From: Novosphingobium sp. G106 | GTDB taxonomy: Bacteria; Pseudomonadota; Alphaproteobacteria; Sphingomonadales; Sphingomonadaceae | Reading direction: 5' to 3' | Assembly (NCBI RefSeq): GCF_019075875.1 | Contig: NZ_JAHOOZ010000001.1 | Span: forward strand, 3,410,001 to 3,474,000 | DNA: 64,000 nucleotides | Part shown: positions 16,886-25,856 of the stretch, in pieces | Position numbering within the stretch: the stretch's first letter is position 1 | Layout of the letters: each line of letters opens with the position of its first letter | The notes under the pieces: model-generated | What the model saw: only the letters and a program-made list of their open reading frames with translations | What the model was told of the DNA's origin: nothing | Databases searched by the model: none | Translations under genes and position numbers: made by a program

Positions 16886-17955
16886 GACTGGCGATCGCGA
16901 CTGACGCCTGGTTCCCTCAAGTCAACGGCGTCGTGCGGACGCTCTCGGCCACGGTCGTCGAACTCGACCGGCACGGCCACGAAGTCGAACTGATCACGCC
17001 CCAACGCTTCCTGACCGTGCCGATGCCCGGCTATTCCTCGATCCGCCTGGCCATGGCACCACGCTTCGGCGTGCGCCGCATGCTCGACGCCTACCAGCCC
17101 GAAGTCGTCCACATCTCGACCGAAGGCCCGATCGGCTGGAGCGCACGCGGCTGGTGCCTGGCGCGCGGCGTGCCGTTCACCACGGCGTTCCACACGCGCT
17201 TCCCCGAATATGCGGCCGTGCGCACCGGCATCAGCGCCGAGCGCTTCTGGCCGATCATGCAGCGCTTCCACGCGCCGAGCCGTGCCGTGATGGTCGCAAC
17301 CGAGCGGCTCGGCGCCGAGCTCGCGACACGCGGGATCACCCAGACGCGGCCCTGGACGCGCGGCATCGACCACTGGCTGTTCCGCCCGAACGGCGAACAG
17401 CACCCGGCCTTCGCGAATCTGCCGCGCCCGATCATGCTAAACGTCGGCCGCGTCGCGCCCGAGAAGAACCTCGAGGCCTTCCTCGGCGCCAAGGTGCCGG
17501 GCACCAAGGTCGTGGTCGGTGACGGACCGTCCATCGCCGATCTCAAGAACCGCTATCCAGACGTCGTCTTCCTCGGCCCGCTGTCGGGCGAAGAACTCGC
17601 CTCTGCCTATCGCAGCGCCGATTGCTTCGTCTTCCCGAGCCACACCGATACCTTCGGCATGGTCATTATCGAGGCTCTGGCTTCGGGCCTGCCTGTGGCG
17701 GCTTTCCCGGTCGCCGGCCCGCTCGATATCCTCGGCTACAACGGCCGCGGCGTCGCCGACGACATGCCGTTCACGGTCGCCGCGGTCGAAGAGGACCTGA
17801 CGCTGGCGATCGAAAAGGCGCTGCGGCTCGATCGCACCTCCGCTGCCGTATTCGGCGCGCGCTTCTCGTGGGAGCGCGCGACCCAGCAGTTCATGACCGC
17901 GATCCAGAGCGCCACCCGCCGCTCCGCGCCCGAGCGCGAGCTCGAAACCGCCTGA
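16882..17955 (+). CDS. agt: GT4-family glycosyltransferase, Agt-like
   Basis: A 357-residue cytoplasmic or membrane-associated GT-B fold glycosyltransferase of family 4. The N-terminal acceptor domain begins with RLAIATDAWFPQVNGVVRTL. The C-terminal nucleotide-sugar domain has LNVGRVAPEKN, the hinge, and the E-x7-E region in DTFGMVIIEALASGLPVAAF. In alphaproteobacteria plcP is commonly paired with such a transferase (Agt), which glycosylates the diacylglycerol released by PlcP to form mono- or diglycosyl or glucuronosyl diacylglycerols replacing phospholipids. The ATGA overlap with plcP supports that coupling. Donor sugar is not deducible. GDP-mannose-dependent mannosyltransferase is the usual automatic label and is possible. 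Confidence 0.82.
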   Translation: MRLAIATDAWFPQVNGVVRTLSATVVELDRHGHEVELITPQRFLTVPMPGYSSIRLAMAPRFGVRRMLDAYQPEVVHISTEGPIGWSARGWCLARGVPFTTAFHTRFPEYAAVRTGISAERFWPIMQRFHAPSRAVMVATERLGAELATRGITQTRPWTRGIDHWLFRPNGEQHPAFANLPRPIMLNVGRVAPEKNLEAFLGAKVPGTKVVVGDGPSIADLKNRYPDVVFLGPLSGEELASAYRSADCFVFPSHTDTFGMVIIEALASGLPVAAFPVAGPLDILGYNGRGVADDMPFTVAAVEEDLTLAIEKALRLDRTSAAVFGARFSWERATQQFMTAIQSATRRSAPERELETA

Positions 17956-17963
17956 TTTGCTCG

Positions 17964-17990
17964 AACCTCCCCGGCTTCGTCGGGGAGGTT
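17964..17990 (+). terminator. Hairpin after the plcP-agt operon
   Basis: A perfect 10-bp stem (AACCTCCCCG / CGGGGAGGTT) with a 7-nt loop begins 8 nt after the agt stop. It lacks a T tract, so termination would be weak or Rho-assisted, but the position is right for an operon end. Confidence 0.5.
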
Positions 17991-18089
17991 CACGCATGCT
18001 CTCCCACCCGCACGACCGGCCCGCGTAGCAAGCGGTAGGTTGACGGCCCGGTCAGCCCGAGTAGGCTGGCGGCGGGAGAAAAAACCAGC

Positions 18090-20003
18090 ATGAGCAGCGA
18101 CTCGGATTCCGCCTTCCTCAAACGCCCGGCGGCCCTGGCAATCCGCGTTCTCATCCCAGCGCTACTCGCACTAGGCGCCGTGCTGCTGCCACCGATCCGC
18201 GCCGCCGAGATCAACTACGCGGGGCGCAATCCGGAACTCGAAAAATCAGCCGGCGCGCAGGTCTACCGCGAGAACTGCGCCGCCTGCCACGACGCCGGCG
18301 TCAACCGCGCGCCGCAACGCCTGCTGCTGCAGGACCTCACTCCCGAAGCGATCCGCTCGGCTCTGGTCGACGGCGCGATGCGGCCGCAAGGCTCCGCCCT
18401 GTCCGACGATCAGAAGACCGCCGTCGCCGAATACCTGTCGGGCCGCAAGCTGGGCGCGAGCGCCGTCGCCGACGCTCCGAACATGTGCAAGGGTGCCGCC
18501 GCGAAGTTCGACCTGGGCGAGCCGCCCGCCTTCACCGGCTGGGGCCTGGACCTCGCCAGCACCCATTCGATCCCTGCGGCGGTATCGAGGCTCGACAAGG
18601 CCGGTGCCGGACGTCTCACGCTCAAATGGGCTTTCGGCTTCCCCAATTCCTCGCGCAGCCGCTCACACCCGATCGTTGCCGGCGGGGCGATCCTCGTCGG
18701 CAACCACAACGGCTCGGTCTATGCGCTCGACCGCGAGACCGGCTGCGTCCGCTGGGCCTATGCCGCCCAGGCCGAAGTGCGCACCGGCGTGGTCGTCAGC
18801 CCCTGGCGCGCGGGCGACCGCTCGGCGCATCCGCTGGTCTATTTCGGCGACGTGCGCGGCGAGGTCTATGCGGTGAACCTGCTCGACGGCACGCTCGCCT
18901 GGAAGATGCGCGCCGATGCCCATCCCGCCGCGGTCATCACCGGCACGCCGACGCTGTTCGAAGACAAGCTCTATGTCCCGGTCTCGTCGGTGGAAGAGGC
19001 CTATGCCACCAGCCCCGGCTATGCCTGCTGCAATTTCCGCGGCTCGGTCGTCGCGCTCGACGCGCGCAGCGGCGCGGAGAAATGGCGCACCTGGCTGGTC
19101 GATTCCGCGGCGACACAGGGCACCAGCAAGGGCGGGCTCGACAAGCTCGGCCCCTCGGGCGTGGCCGTGTGGAACAGCCCGTCGATCGACGCCGCGCGCG
19201 GCCAGCTCTATGTCGCGACGGGCGACAATTATTCGCTGCCCGCAACGGGGCTGAGCGACGCGGTCGTTGCGCTCGATCTCGCGACCGGGCGGATCCGGTG
19301 GCACTACCAGGCGCTCGCCGAGGACACCTGGAACGTCGCCTGCGTCACCAAGACCAGCGACAGCTGCCCTGACGAGAACGATCCCGATGCCGATTTCGGC
19401 GCCGGCACGGTGCTGGCCAAGGGCAAGGACGGCAAGGAACTCGTGCTGGCCGGGCAGAAGTCAGGCTGGGTCTATGGCCTCGATCCGGCCAATGGCCAGC
19501 TCACCTGGAAGACCCGCGTCGGGCGCGGCAGCCCGGGCGGCGGCGTCCATTTCGGCATGGCTTCGGAGGACGGCATCCTCTTCGTGCCGGTGACCGACAA
19601 CTACTTCTACGGCCCGAAAGATTTCCCGCCCTCGCCCGGCCTCCATGCGCTCGACATCGCCACCGGCCACCCGTTGTGGAACTATGCTTCCACGATCAAG
19701 TGCGCCACGATGCAATGCGCCCCGGGCATGGGCGGTTCGATCACCGCGACGGCCGGGATGGTGATCGCCGGCGACGACGACGGCATACTGCGGATCTTCG
19801 ACGGCGCCAGCGGCAAGGTGCTGTGGTCGATCGACACCAAGCCCGGCGTCACGACGGTGAACGGCGTCACCGCGCACGGCGGCGCGATCAGCGGCGGGGT
19901 CGGGCCGATCGCTTACAAGGGCATGGTCATCGTCCCCTCGGGCTACGGCTTCGCCTCGAAGCTGCCGGGCAATATCCTTTTGGTTTACGGAGTGGCTAAA
20001 TGA
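18090..20003 (+). CDS. Cytochrome c-quinoprotein dehydrogenase, PVA-dehydrogenase-like
   Basis: A 637-residue exported quinohaemoprotein. A signal or anchor helix (about 18-38) is followed by a c-type haem domain with CAACH at residues 63-67 and a probable distal Met97. An eight-bladed PQQ-binding beta-propeller follows, with repeated blades such as GSVYALDRETGCVRW, GSVVALDARSGAEKW and VVALDLATGRIRW. The order haem-then-propeller and the length are those of sphingomonad polyvinyl alcohol dehydrogenase, not methanol dehydrogenase, where the haem is separate or C-terminal. It oxidises a secondary alcohol in the periplasm and passes electrons to a cytochrome. The substrate is inferred only. It is the first gene of a five-gene coupled operon and overlaps hyuA by 4 nt. 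GGGAG lies upstream of the ATG. Confidence 0.82.
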   Translation: MSSDSDSAFLKRPAALAIRVLIPALLALGAVLLPPIRAAEINYAGRNPELEKSAGAQVYRENCAACHDAGVNRAPQRLLLQDLTPEAIRSALVDGAMRPQGSALSDDQKTAVAEYLSGRKLGASAVADAPNMCKGAAAKFDLGEPPAFTGWGLDLASTHSIPAAVSRLDKAGAGRLTLKWAFGFPNSSRSRSHPIVAGGAILVGNHNGSVYALDRETGCVRWAYAAQAEVRTGVVVSPWRAGDRSAHPLVYFGDVRGEVYAVNLLDGTLAWKMRADAHPAAVITGTPTLFEDKLYVPVSSVEEAYATSPGYACCNFRGSVVALDARSGAEKWRTWLVDSAATQGTSKGGLDKLGPSGVAVWNSPSIDAARGQLYVATGDNYSLPATGLSDAVVALDLATGRIRWHYQALAEDTWNVACVTKTSDSCPDENDPDADFGAGTVLAKGKDGKELVLAGQKSGWVYGLDPANGQLTWKTRVGRGSPGGGVHFGMASEDGILFVPVTDNYFYGPKDFPPSPGLHALDIATGHPLWNYASTIKCATMQCAPGMGGSITATAGMVIAGDDDGILRIFDGASGKVLWSIDTKPGVTTVNGVTAHGGAISGGVGPIAYKGMVIVPSGYGFASKLPGNILLVYGVAK

Positions 20004-22099
20004 GCGAAGTTCTCGCCAGAAGCTTGGAGCGCGATGTGCTCATCGGCGTCGATGTCGGCGGAACCTTCACCGATGCCGTGCTGACGCTGGGCGCCGAGAG
20101 CTTCCGCGCCAAGAGCCCGAGCACCTATCCCGACATCGGCCGCGGCGTGCTCGCCTCGTGCCGGCTGGCAGCACAGGCGGCCGGGCTGGAGCTGAGCGAG
20201 GTCCTGCCGCGCGTGCGCAAGTTCGGACTGGGCACTACAGCCGTGACCAACGTCATCGCCACGCGTGGCGGCCTGCGGGTAGGCCTGATCACCACCAAAG
20301 GCTTCGAGCAGACCCTGCGCCTCGCACGCGGCCGGACGCAGGAGGCCGACGGCTGGCTGAAATCGGTCGATGCCATCGTCGAGAGCGGCGCGGTCATCGG
20401 CATCGACGAACGGATCGACCGCAACGGCACGGTGCTGAAGGCGATGGACCCGGACGAGATCGTCACGGCAGCGCGCCGGCTTGCCGAACTCGGGGTCGAA
20501 TCGATCGCTGTGTCCTTCGTCTGGTCGTTCCTCAACCCGGTGCATGAGCGCCAGGCCGTAGCGCTGCTGCGCGAGGCGCTGCCCGACATCCCGATCACCA
20601 GCGGCAGCGAGTTGCGCCCCGTGATCCGCGAATATGAGCGCACTGCGCTGGCCGTACTCAACGCCTACAGCTACGGCGCCTACCGCGGCGTCGACGACCT
20701 GGCGAACGAACTTAAGGCCGAAGGCCTCGCCGCGCCGGTCCTGCTCTGCCATTCGGGTGGCGGTGCGATCTCGGTCGACCAGGCGCGCGAGCAGCCCGTC
20801 TGGCTCGCCGCTTCGGGCCCCGCTGCCGGCGTCGCCGCGGCGGCGCGGATCGCCGAGAAGGCCGGCGAGACCAAGGTCCTGACCTGCGACCTCGGCGGCA
20901 CTTCGTTCGACGTCGCCCATATCGCCGGCGGCGCGCCGGCGCGTACCCAGCGTGGCGAACTGATGGGTTTCTGGACCGCCCTGCCGCGCGTCGACGTGGA
21001 ATCGGTCGGTGCGGGCGGCGGCTCGCTGACCTGGATAGACGAGCGCGGCATGCTGCGCGTCGGCCCGCGCTCGGCCGGCTCCTCGCCCGGCCCCGCCTGC
21101 TACGGCCGCGGCGGCGAGCGCGCGGCGCTGACCGACGCGCTGCTCGTCCTCGGCTATATCGACCCCGAGCGTTTCCTCGGCGGCACGATGACGCTCGACC
21201 GCGAAGGCGCCGTGGCGGCCTGCGCCCGGCTCGGCGACGGGCTCGATCTCGACGCGGTCGAAGCCGCCTGGGGCGTGCGCGAGATCGCCGTGGCCGAGAT
21301 GGTCAAGGCGGTGCGAGCACGCCTTTCCTTGCACGCCTTGTCGGCGCCCGAGCATTGCTTGGTGTCCTACGGCGGCTGCGGCGCGCTGTTCGCCGCCGAA
21401 GTGGCGCGGCAGGCCGGGCTCAAGCGCATCTATATCCCCGAGCTCGCATCGGTGCTCTCTGCCTACGGCGCGGCGACGATGGACATCCGGCGCGAGCGGC
21501 TCTGCACGATGCTGGCCAAGCTGCCCGCAAGCGATCCCGCAGTGATCGAACGCGCCTTCACCGAAGTCCGCGAGGCAGCCTGGGCCGATCTTGCCGCAGA
21601 TGGCGTACCCGAGGCCGACCGGCTGATCCGCTACGAAGCCGACATGCGCTTCCTCGGCCAGCGCTGGGAGTTGACCGTGGTGCTGCCCTCCGATCCCGCG
21701 ATCCGTGACGGCGGCCAACAGGCCGAAGCGCTCTTTCGCGAAGAATACCTTCGCCGCTTCGGCGCGGCGGCGACGAGCACCAAGGGCGGCGGCGTAGTCG
21801 AATGGGTCGGCATCCGCGCGGTGGGTATCGGCAAGATGGGCGATAGCGGTCCGACTGCGTCAGTCAGGGCAGCCGTCGATAACGGGCCGGCCAGGCCCAC
21901 CGGCACCCGCCTCGTTCACCTCGACCGGGCCAGCCAGCCGGCCGAAATCACCACCTACGACGCTACCGCACTCGAACCGGGGCAGGAAATTTGCGGGCCC
22001 GGCCTGATCGACGGCAGTGACACGACGATCTGGCTCCCCGCCGGCATGAATGCCCGCGTCGATCCCGACCGCACTCTCATCATCGAGGTAAGCCGATGA
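20000..22099 (+). CDS. hyuA: Hydantoinase/oxoprolinase subunit A (HyuA)
   Basis: A 699-residue ATP-dependent hydrolase or carboxylase subunit of the HyuA/5-oxoprolinase/acetone-carboxylase-beta family. The N-terminal domain carries the actin-like phosphate loop GVDVGGTFTDAVL; later come LGLGTTAVTN-like GLGTTAVTNVIATRGG, a second nucleotide motif TCDLGGTSFDVAHI, and the ESVGAGGGSLTWID segment typical of the family. Members cleave lactam or hydantoin rings, or carboxylate ketones, with ATP. It overlaps both neighbours by 4 nt (ATGA), so it is made stoichiometrically with HyuB. Which of the family's reactions applies cannot be told from sequence alone. Confidence 0.88.
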   Translation: MSEVLARSLERDVLIGVDVGGTFTDAVLTLGAESFRAKSPSTYPDIGRGVLASCRLAAQAAGLELSEVLPRVRKFGLGTTAVTNVIATRGGLRVGLITTKGFEQTLRLARGRTQEADGWLKSVDAIVESGAVIGIDERIDRNGTVLKAMDPDEIVTAARRLAELGVESIAVSFVWSFLNPVHERQAVALLREALPDIPITSGSELRPVIREYERTALAVLNAYSYGAYRGVDDLANELKAEGLAAPVLLCHSGGGAISVDQAREQPVWLAASGPAAGVAAAARIAEKAGETKVLTCDLGGTSFDVAHIAGGAPARTQRGELMGFWTALPRVDVESVGAGGGSLTWIDERGMLRVGPRSAGSSPGPACYGRGGERAALTDALLVLGYIDPERFLGGTMTLDREGAVAACARLGDGLDLDAVEAAWGVREIAVAEMVKAVRARLSLHALSAPEHCLVSYGGCGALFAAEVARQAGLKRIYIPELASVLSAYGAATMDIRRERLCTMLAKLPASDPAVIERAFTEVREAAWADLAADGVPEADRLIRYEADMRFLGQRWELTVVLPSDPAIRDGGQQAEALFREEYLRRFGAAATSTKGGGVVEWVGIRAVGIGKMGDSGPTASVRAAVDNGPARPTGTRLVHLDRASQPAEITTYDATALEPGQEICGPGLIDGSDTTIWLPAGMNARVDPDRTLIIEVSR

Positions 22100-24231
22100 A
22101 ACACAACGAGAATCTTGCCACCGACCCCATCGTCCCCGAGCTGCTGCGCACCCGGCTGGAGGCCATCGGCCAGGAAGCCGGCGCCGCGGTCGAGCAGACC
22201 GCAATCAGCCCGATCGTCACCGAGTCCAAGGACTATTCGGTGACGATCATGGACCCCGACGGCCGCGTCATCTCGGGCACCGGCCTGATCGACCTGCACT
22301 TCGGCGCGGTCCACCACGCGGTCAAATCGACGATCCAGGTCCACGGCGATACGATCGCCGACGGCGACGTCTTCCTCGCCAACGATCCTCATTCAGGCGG
22401 CGGGCTGCACCCGCAGGACGTCGTCATCCAGCGACCGATCTTCTTCGAAGGCCAGCGCATCGCCTGGGTCGCCCTGGCCGCGCACATGATGGACATGGGC
22501 GGCATGGTGCCCGGCTCCTCGGCGGTCCACGCCACCGAATGCTATCAGGAAGCGCTGCGCCTACCGCCGGTCCGGCTGATCCGCCAGCACGTCGAATGTG
22601 AGGACATCTGGAACATCTTCCGGATCAACGTCCGCTCCAGCGACCTCATCGAAATGGACATGCGCAGCCTGGTGATCGGCGCGGGCGTGGCCCAGGCCAA
22701 GATCGTCGAACTGGTCCGAGAGATGGGCCTCGATATCTTCCGCTCCGCCGGCGCCGCGCTGATCACCGGCGTGCTGCGCGTGCTGCGCGAGCGCATCGCC
22801 CAGCTCGAGGATGGCCAATACTTCTCGGCCGCCTGGATCGAGTGGAACAACGACGTGATGCGCATGCCCTGCAACCTCGAGGTCAAGGGCGACCGGCTGA
22901 TCTTCGACCTGACCGACGCGCCGGCGCAGGTGCCGCATTTCTTCAATTCGAAGGAATATATCATCCGCGCGCAACTGGGCCCGCGCGTACGCCAACTGCT
23001 GGCACCCGGCCTGCCCTACAACCAGGCGGTGCTCGATGTCGTCGAGATCGTCAGCAAGCCGGGGACGATCGTCAACTCGGTCTCGCCCGCCCCGATCGGC
23101 GCGGCGCATATGGACGCGGCGATGGCGGTCTATGCCGCAGTCGGCCAGTGCCTCCAGCTCGCGCTGTTCGCCTCGCCGCAGGCGGTGGAGCGCGAGAAGA
23201 TCCTTGCGCCGACGCTCGCCGCCTATGGCACCGGGCGCTGGACCTACCTCGACCACGCCGGCCAGCGCCGCGTCTATACGCTGATCGACGGCGCCTTCTC
23301 GGGCAGCCCGGCGGCCGGCGACCGCGACGGGATCGACATCAAGAACAGCCAGGTTCCGGGCGGCAACCAGCTCGAATTCGCCGACGCCGAGATTCTCGAA
23401 AACGCCTATCCGCTGCTCTTCGTCGAGCGCCGCGCCAGCAGCGGCGTCCACGGATACGGCCGCTTCCGCTCGGGCGTCGGGTACCAGGGCAGCTTCCGCG
23501 CGCATGAAACCGAGACGCTGGTCGGCAACATGACGGGGACGCGCGCCTGGTTCCCCACGGGCGGCGGGGCCGGCGGCTATCCGGGCGCGACGATGCGCTA
23601 TTTCATGCACCACGCCGACGGAACGACCGAGCCGGTCGACATCCACCAGGTCGGCCTGCAGCTTGCCGCCGGGGATACCTTCGAGATGATCTGCGCCAGC
23701 GGCGGCGGCTATGGCGATCCGCTCGACCGCGACCCGCTGGCGGTCGGGCGGGACCTCGCCGAAAACCGCGTCGAGCGCGAAATCGCCGAAAATGTCTACG
23801 GCGTGGCCGTCGCCGCGGACGGCTCCGTCGATCTCGCGGAAACCGAGGCGCGGCGCGTTTCGCTGCGCGCGGACCGCTTGCACGCAGCACAGCCAGCGCG
23901 ACACCAAACGGCCGTCCAGATCGACCAGAGCACCCCTGCCGTCCCGCTTTACCCCGGCGTCGTCCAGCGCGGCGACCTGGCCGTGGCCGAGCTCTCGGGC
24001 GCCGTTCTCGCCCAGGCACCGGGCAACTGGCTCGACGGCTGCCCGGTACTCGACACGCCGATCGACGACCGTGCCGGTGGCACGATCATGCGCGCGCATC
24101 TCGATCCGGCAACGGGCCGCGCGCTGTTCGTCGACGTGATCCGCAAGAGCGACGGCCCCAGCATCGCGGTGCTGCCCGAACGCTGGGCGCGTGCCGGCCA
24201 ACCGCAGCCGCGCGAAAACGTGACGGCCTGA
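22096..24231 (+). CDS. hyuB: Hydantoinase/oxoprolinase subunit B (HyuB), C-terminally extended
   Basis: A 711-residue partner of HyuA. The family core (about residues 10-570) starts with ELLRTRLEAIGQEAGAAVEQTAISP, and includes FLANDPHSGGGLHPQD, SRYLD-like SGSPAAGDRDGID and the closing ASGGGYGDPLDRDP. Family members are usually 510-600 residues. Here about 130 further residues follow, with a small folded-looking segment (PGVVQRGDLAVAELSGAVLA, GCPVLDTPIDDRAGG) that I cannot assign; it may stand in for a third small subunit. It starts within the hyuA stop (ATGA) and ends 20 nt before the GMC gene. The two proteins together should form the ATP-dependent enzyme. Confidence 0.87.
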   Translation: MKHNENLATDPIVPELLRTRLEAIGQEAGAAVEQTAISPIVTESKDYSVTIMDPDGRVISGTGLIDLHFGAVHHAVKSTIQVHGDTIADGDVFLANDPHSGGGLHPQDVVIQRPIFFEGQRIAWVALAAHMMDMGGMVPGSSAVHATECYQEALRLPPVRLIRQHVECEDIWNIFRINVRSSDLIEMDMRSLVIGAGVAQAKIVELVREMGLDIFRSAGAALITGVLRVLRERIAQLEDGQYFSAAWIEWNNDVMRMPCNLEVKGDRLIFDLTDAPAQVPHFFNSKEYIIRAQLGPRVRQLLAPGLPYNQAVLDVVEIVSKPGTIVNSVSPAPIGAAHMDAAMAVYAAVGQCLQLALFASPQAVEREKILAPTLAAYGTGRWTYLDHAGQRRVYTLIDGAFSGSPAAGDRDGIDIKNSQVPGGNQLEFADAEILENAYPLLFVERRASSGVHGYGRFRSGVGYQGSFRAHETETLVGNMTGTRAWFPTGGGAGGYPGATMRYFMHHADGTTEPVDIHQVGLQLAAGDTFEMICASGGGYGDPLDRDPLAVGRDLAENRVEREIAENVYGVAVAADGSVDLAETEARRVSLRADRLHAAQPARHQTAVQIDQSTPAVPLYPGVVQRGDLAVAELSGAVLAQAPGNWLDGCPVLDTPIDDRAGGTIMRAHLDPATGRALFVDVIRKSDGPSIAVLPERWARAGQPQPRENVTA

Positions 24232-24251
24232 CCGATCGAGAGGGGAAGCGC

Positions 24252-25856
24252 TTGGCCGAATACGACTATGTCATCGTCGGCGCGGGTTCGGCCGGCTGCG
24301 TGCTGGCGAACCGGCTGAGCGCCGACCGCGGCGTCACCGTCGCGCTGATCGAGGCCGGCCCCGGCGACGCGCATCCCTATGTCCACATGCCGCGCGGCGT
24401 CGGCAAGCTGATGGCGATGCCGAGCCATATGTACCACTACCTGACCCAGCCCGAGCGCGGGAACGCCCAGACCCCCGATATGTGGCTGCGCGGCAAGGTG
24501 GTCGGCGGCTCGTCCTCGGTCAACGGCATGGTCTGGGTGCGCGGCCAGCCCGCCGACTGGGACGACCTGGCCGCCAGCGCGGGCGAGGACTGGTCGTGGG
24601 AGCACATTTCCCGCGCCTACGAGGCGATCGAGGGGCACCAGCTCGGGCCTGGCCCGACCCGCGGCGGCAGCGGCCCGGTGCGCATTTCGCTTCCGACCTG
24701 GCGCACCAGGCTGACCGAGGCGATCAACGCCGCCGGGGCGAAAATGGGCTGGCCGGTCAAGGAAGACGTCAACGCGCCTGATGACGGCGAAGGCGTCGGC
24801 TACATGCCGCGGACGATCTGGAAGGGGAAGCGGCAGAGCGCCGCGGTCGCCTTCCTCAATCCGGTGCGTGGGCGAGCCAACCTGACGGTGATCACCGGCG
24901 CTATCACCGACCGCGTGCTGTTCGAAGGCACCCGCGCGGTGGGCATCGAGGTGCTCCGTAACGGTCAACGCGAGCAGATCGGCGCACGGCGCGAGGTACT
25001 GCTCTGCGCCGGCGCGGTGGCGAGCCCGGGCGTGCTCGAACGATCCGGCATCGGCGATCCCGCGCTGCTCGAACGGCACGGCATCCCGCTGGTCCATGCC
25101 AACCCCGCGGTCGGCGAGCACGTCAGCGAGCACCGCGCGCTGCGCATGCAGTGGCGGATCAACCAGCCGCTCTCGTACAACCGCGACTACGAGGGGCTGC
25201 GGCTCGTCTGGAACGTGGTCCGCTACTACCTGACCGGCGAAGGCCCCATGTCGGTGGCCGCAATCGACATGCGCGCCGCTTTCCGCAGCCGGCCCGAGCG
25301 CAACCGCGCCGACATCCAGGCGCAGATCGGCCTGTTCAGCTGGAATATCTCCGGCCCGCCGACGAAGAGCGGGCTCGAGCGCGAGCATGGCTTCTGCGCG
25401 GTGGTCAATCCGGTTACTCCGGCATCGCAGAGCGGTTCGATCCACATCGCCTCGCGCGATCCCGCGCAGTTCCCCGCGATCACCCCGGGTTATGGCACTG
25501 CCGAGAAGGACCGCGCCGCCACCCTCGCCGCCGCGCGTATCCTGCGCCGATTCGTGCAGCAGGAACCGCTCGCCAGCCTGATCGAGCGCGAGACACTTCC
25601 CGGGCCCGAGGCACAATCCGACGAGGATATACTCGCCTGCATGGACAAGTACGGCAGTGCCGGCATGCATACGGTCGGCTCCTGCCGCATGGGCAAGGAC
25701 GCAGCCTCGGTCGTCGACCCCGCACTGCGCGTGCGCGGCGTCGAAGGGCTGCGTGTGATCGACGCCTCGGTCATGCCGGCGATCCCATCGGGCAATACCA
25801 ACGGCCCGGTCATGGCCTTGGCCTGGCGCGCGGCCGACCTGATCGGGCGCGGCTGA
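24252..25856 (+). CDS. GMC-family FAD-dependent oxidoreductase
   Basis: A 534-residue flavoprotein of the glucose-methanol-choline family. The FAD-binding Rossmann motif GAGSAGCVLANRLS is at the N-terminus, followed by GMC signature 1 (GGSSSVNGMVWVRGQ) and signature 2 (GAVASPGVLERSGIG). The C-terminal active-site His is in AGMHTVGSCRMG and the Asn in IPSGNTNGPV. Choline dehydrogenase is the nearest common label; sphingomonad polyethylene glycol dehydrogenase is also of this family. It starts at a TTG (24252) with GAGAGGGGAAG upstream; no better start exists. Its TGA overlaps the ATG of the P450. It probably oxidises an alcohol made or released by the other enzymes of the operon. Confidence 0.9.
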   Translation: MAEYDYVIVGAGSAGCVLANRLSADRGVTVALIEAGPGDAHPYVHMPRGVGKLMAMPSHMYHYLTQPERGNAQTPDMWLRGKVVGGSSSVNGMVWVRGQPADWDDLAASAGEDWSWEHISRAYEAIEGHQLGPGPTRGGSGPVRISLPTWRTRLTEAINAAGAKMGWPVKEDVNAPDDGEGVGYMPRTIWKGKRQSAAVAFLNPVRGRANLTVITGAITDRVLFEGTRAVGIEVLRNGQREQIGARREVLLCAGAVASPGVLERSGIGDPALLERHGIPLVHANPAVGEHVSEHRALRMQWRINQPLSYNRDYEGLRLVWNVVRYYLTGEGPMSVAAIDMRAAFRSRPERNRADIQAQIGLFSWNISGPPTKSGLEREHGFCAVVNPVTPASQSGSIHIASRDPAQFPAITPGYGTAEKDRAATLAAARILRRFVQQEPLASLIERETLPGPEAQSDEDILACMDKYGSAGMHTVGSCRMGKDAASVVDPALRVRGVEGLRVIDASVMPAIPSGNTNGPVMALAWRAADLIGRG

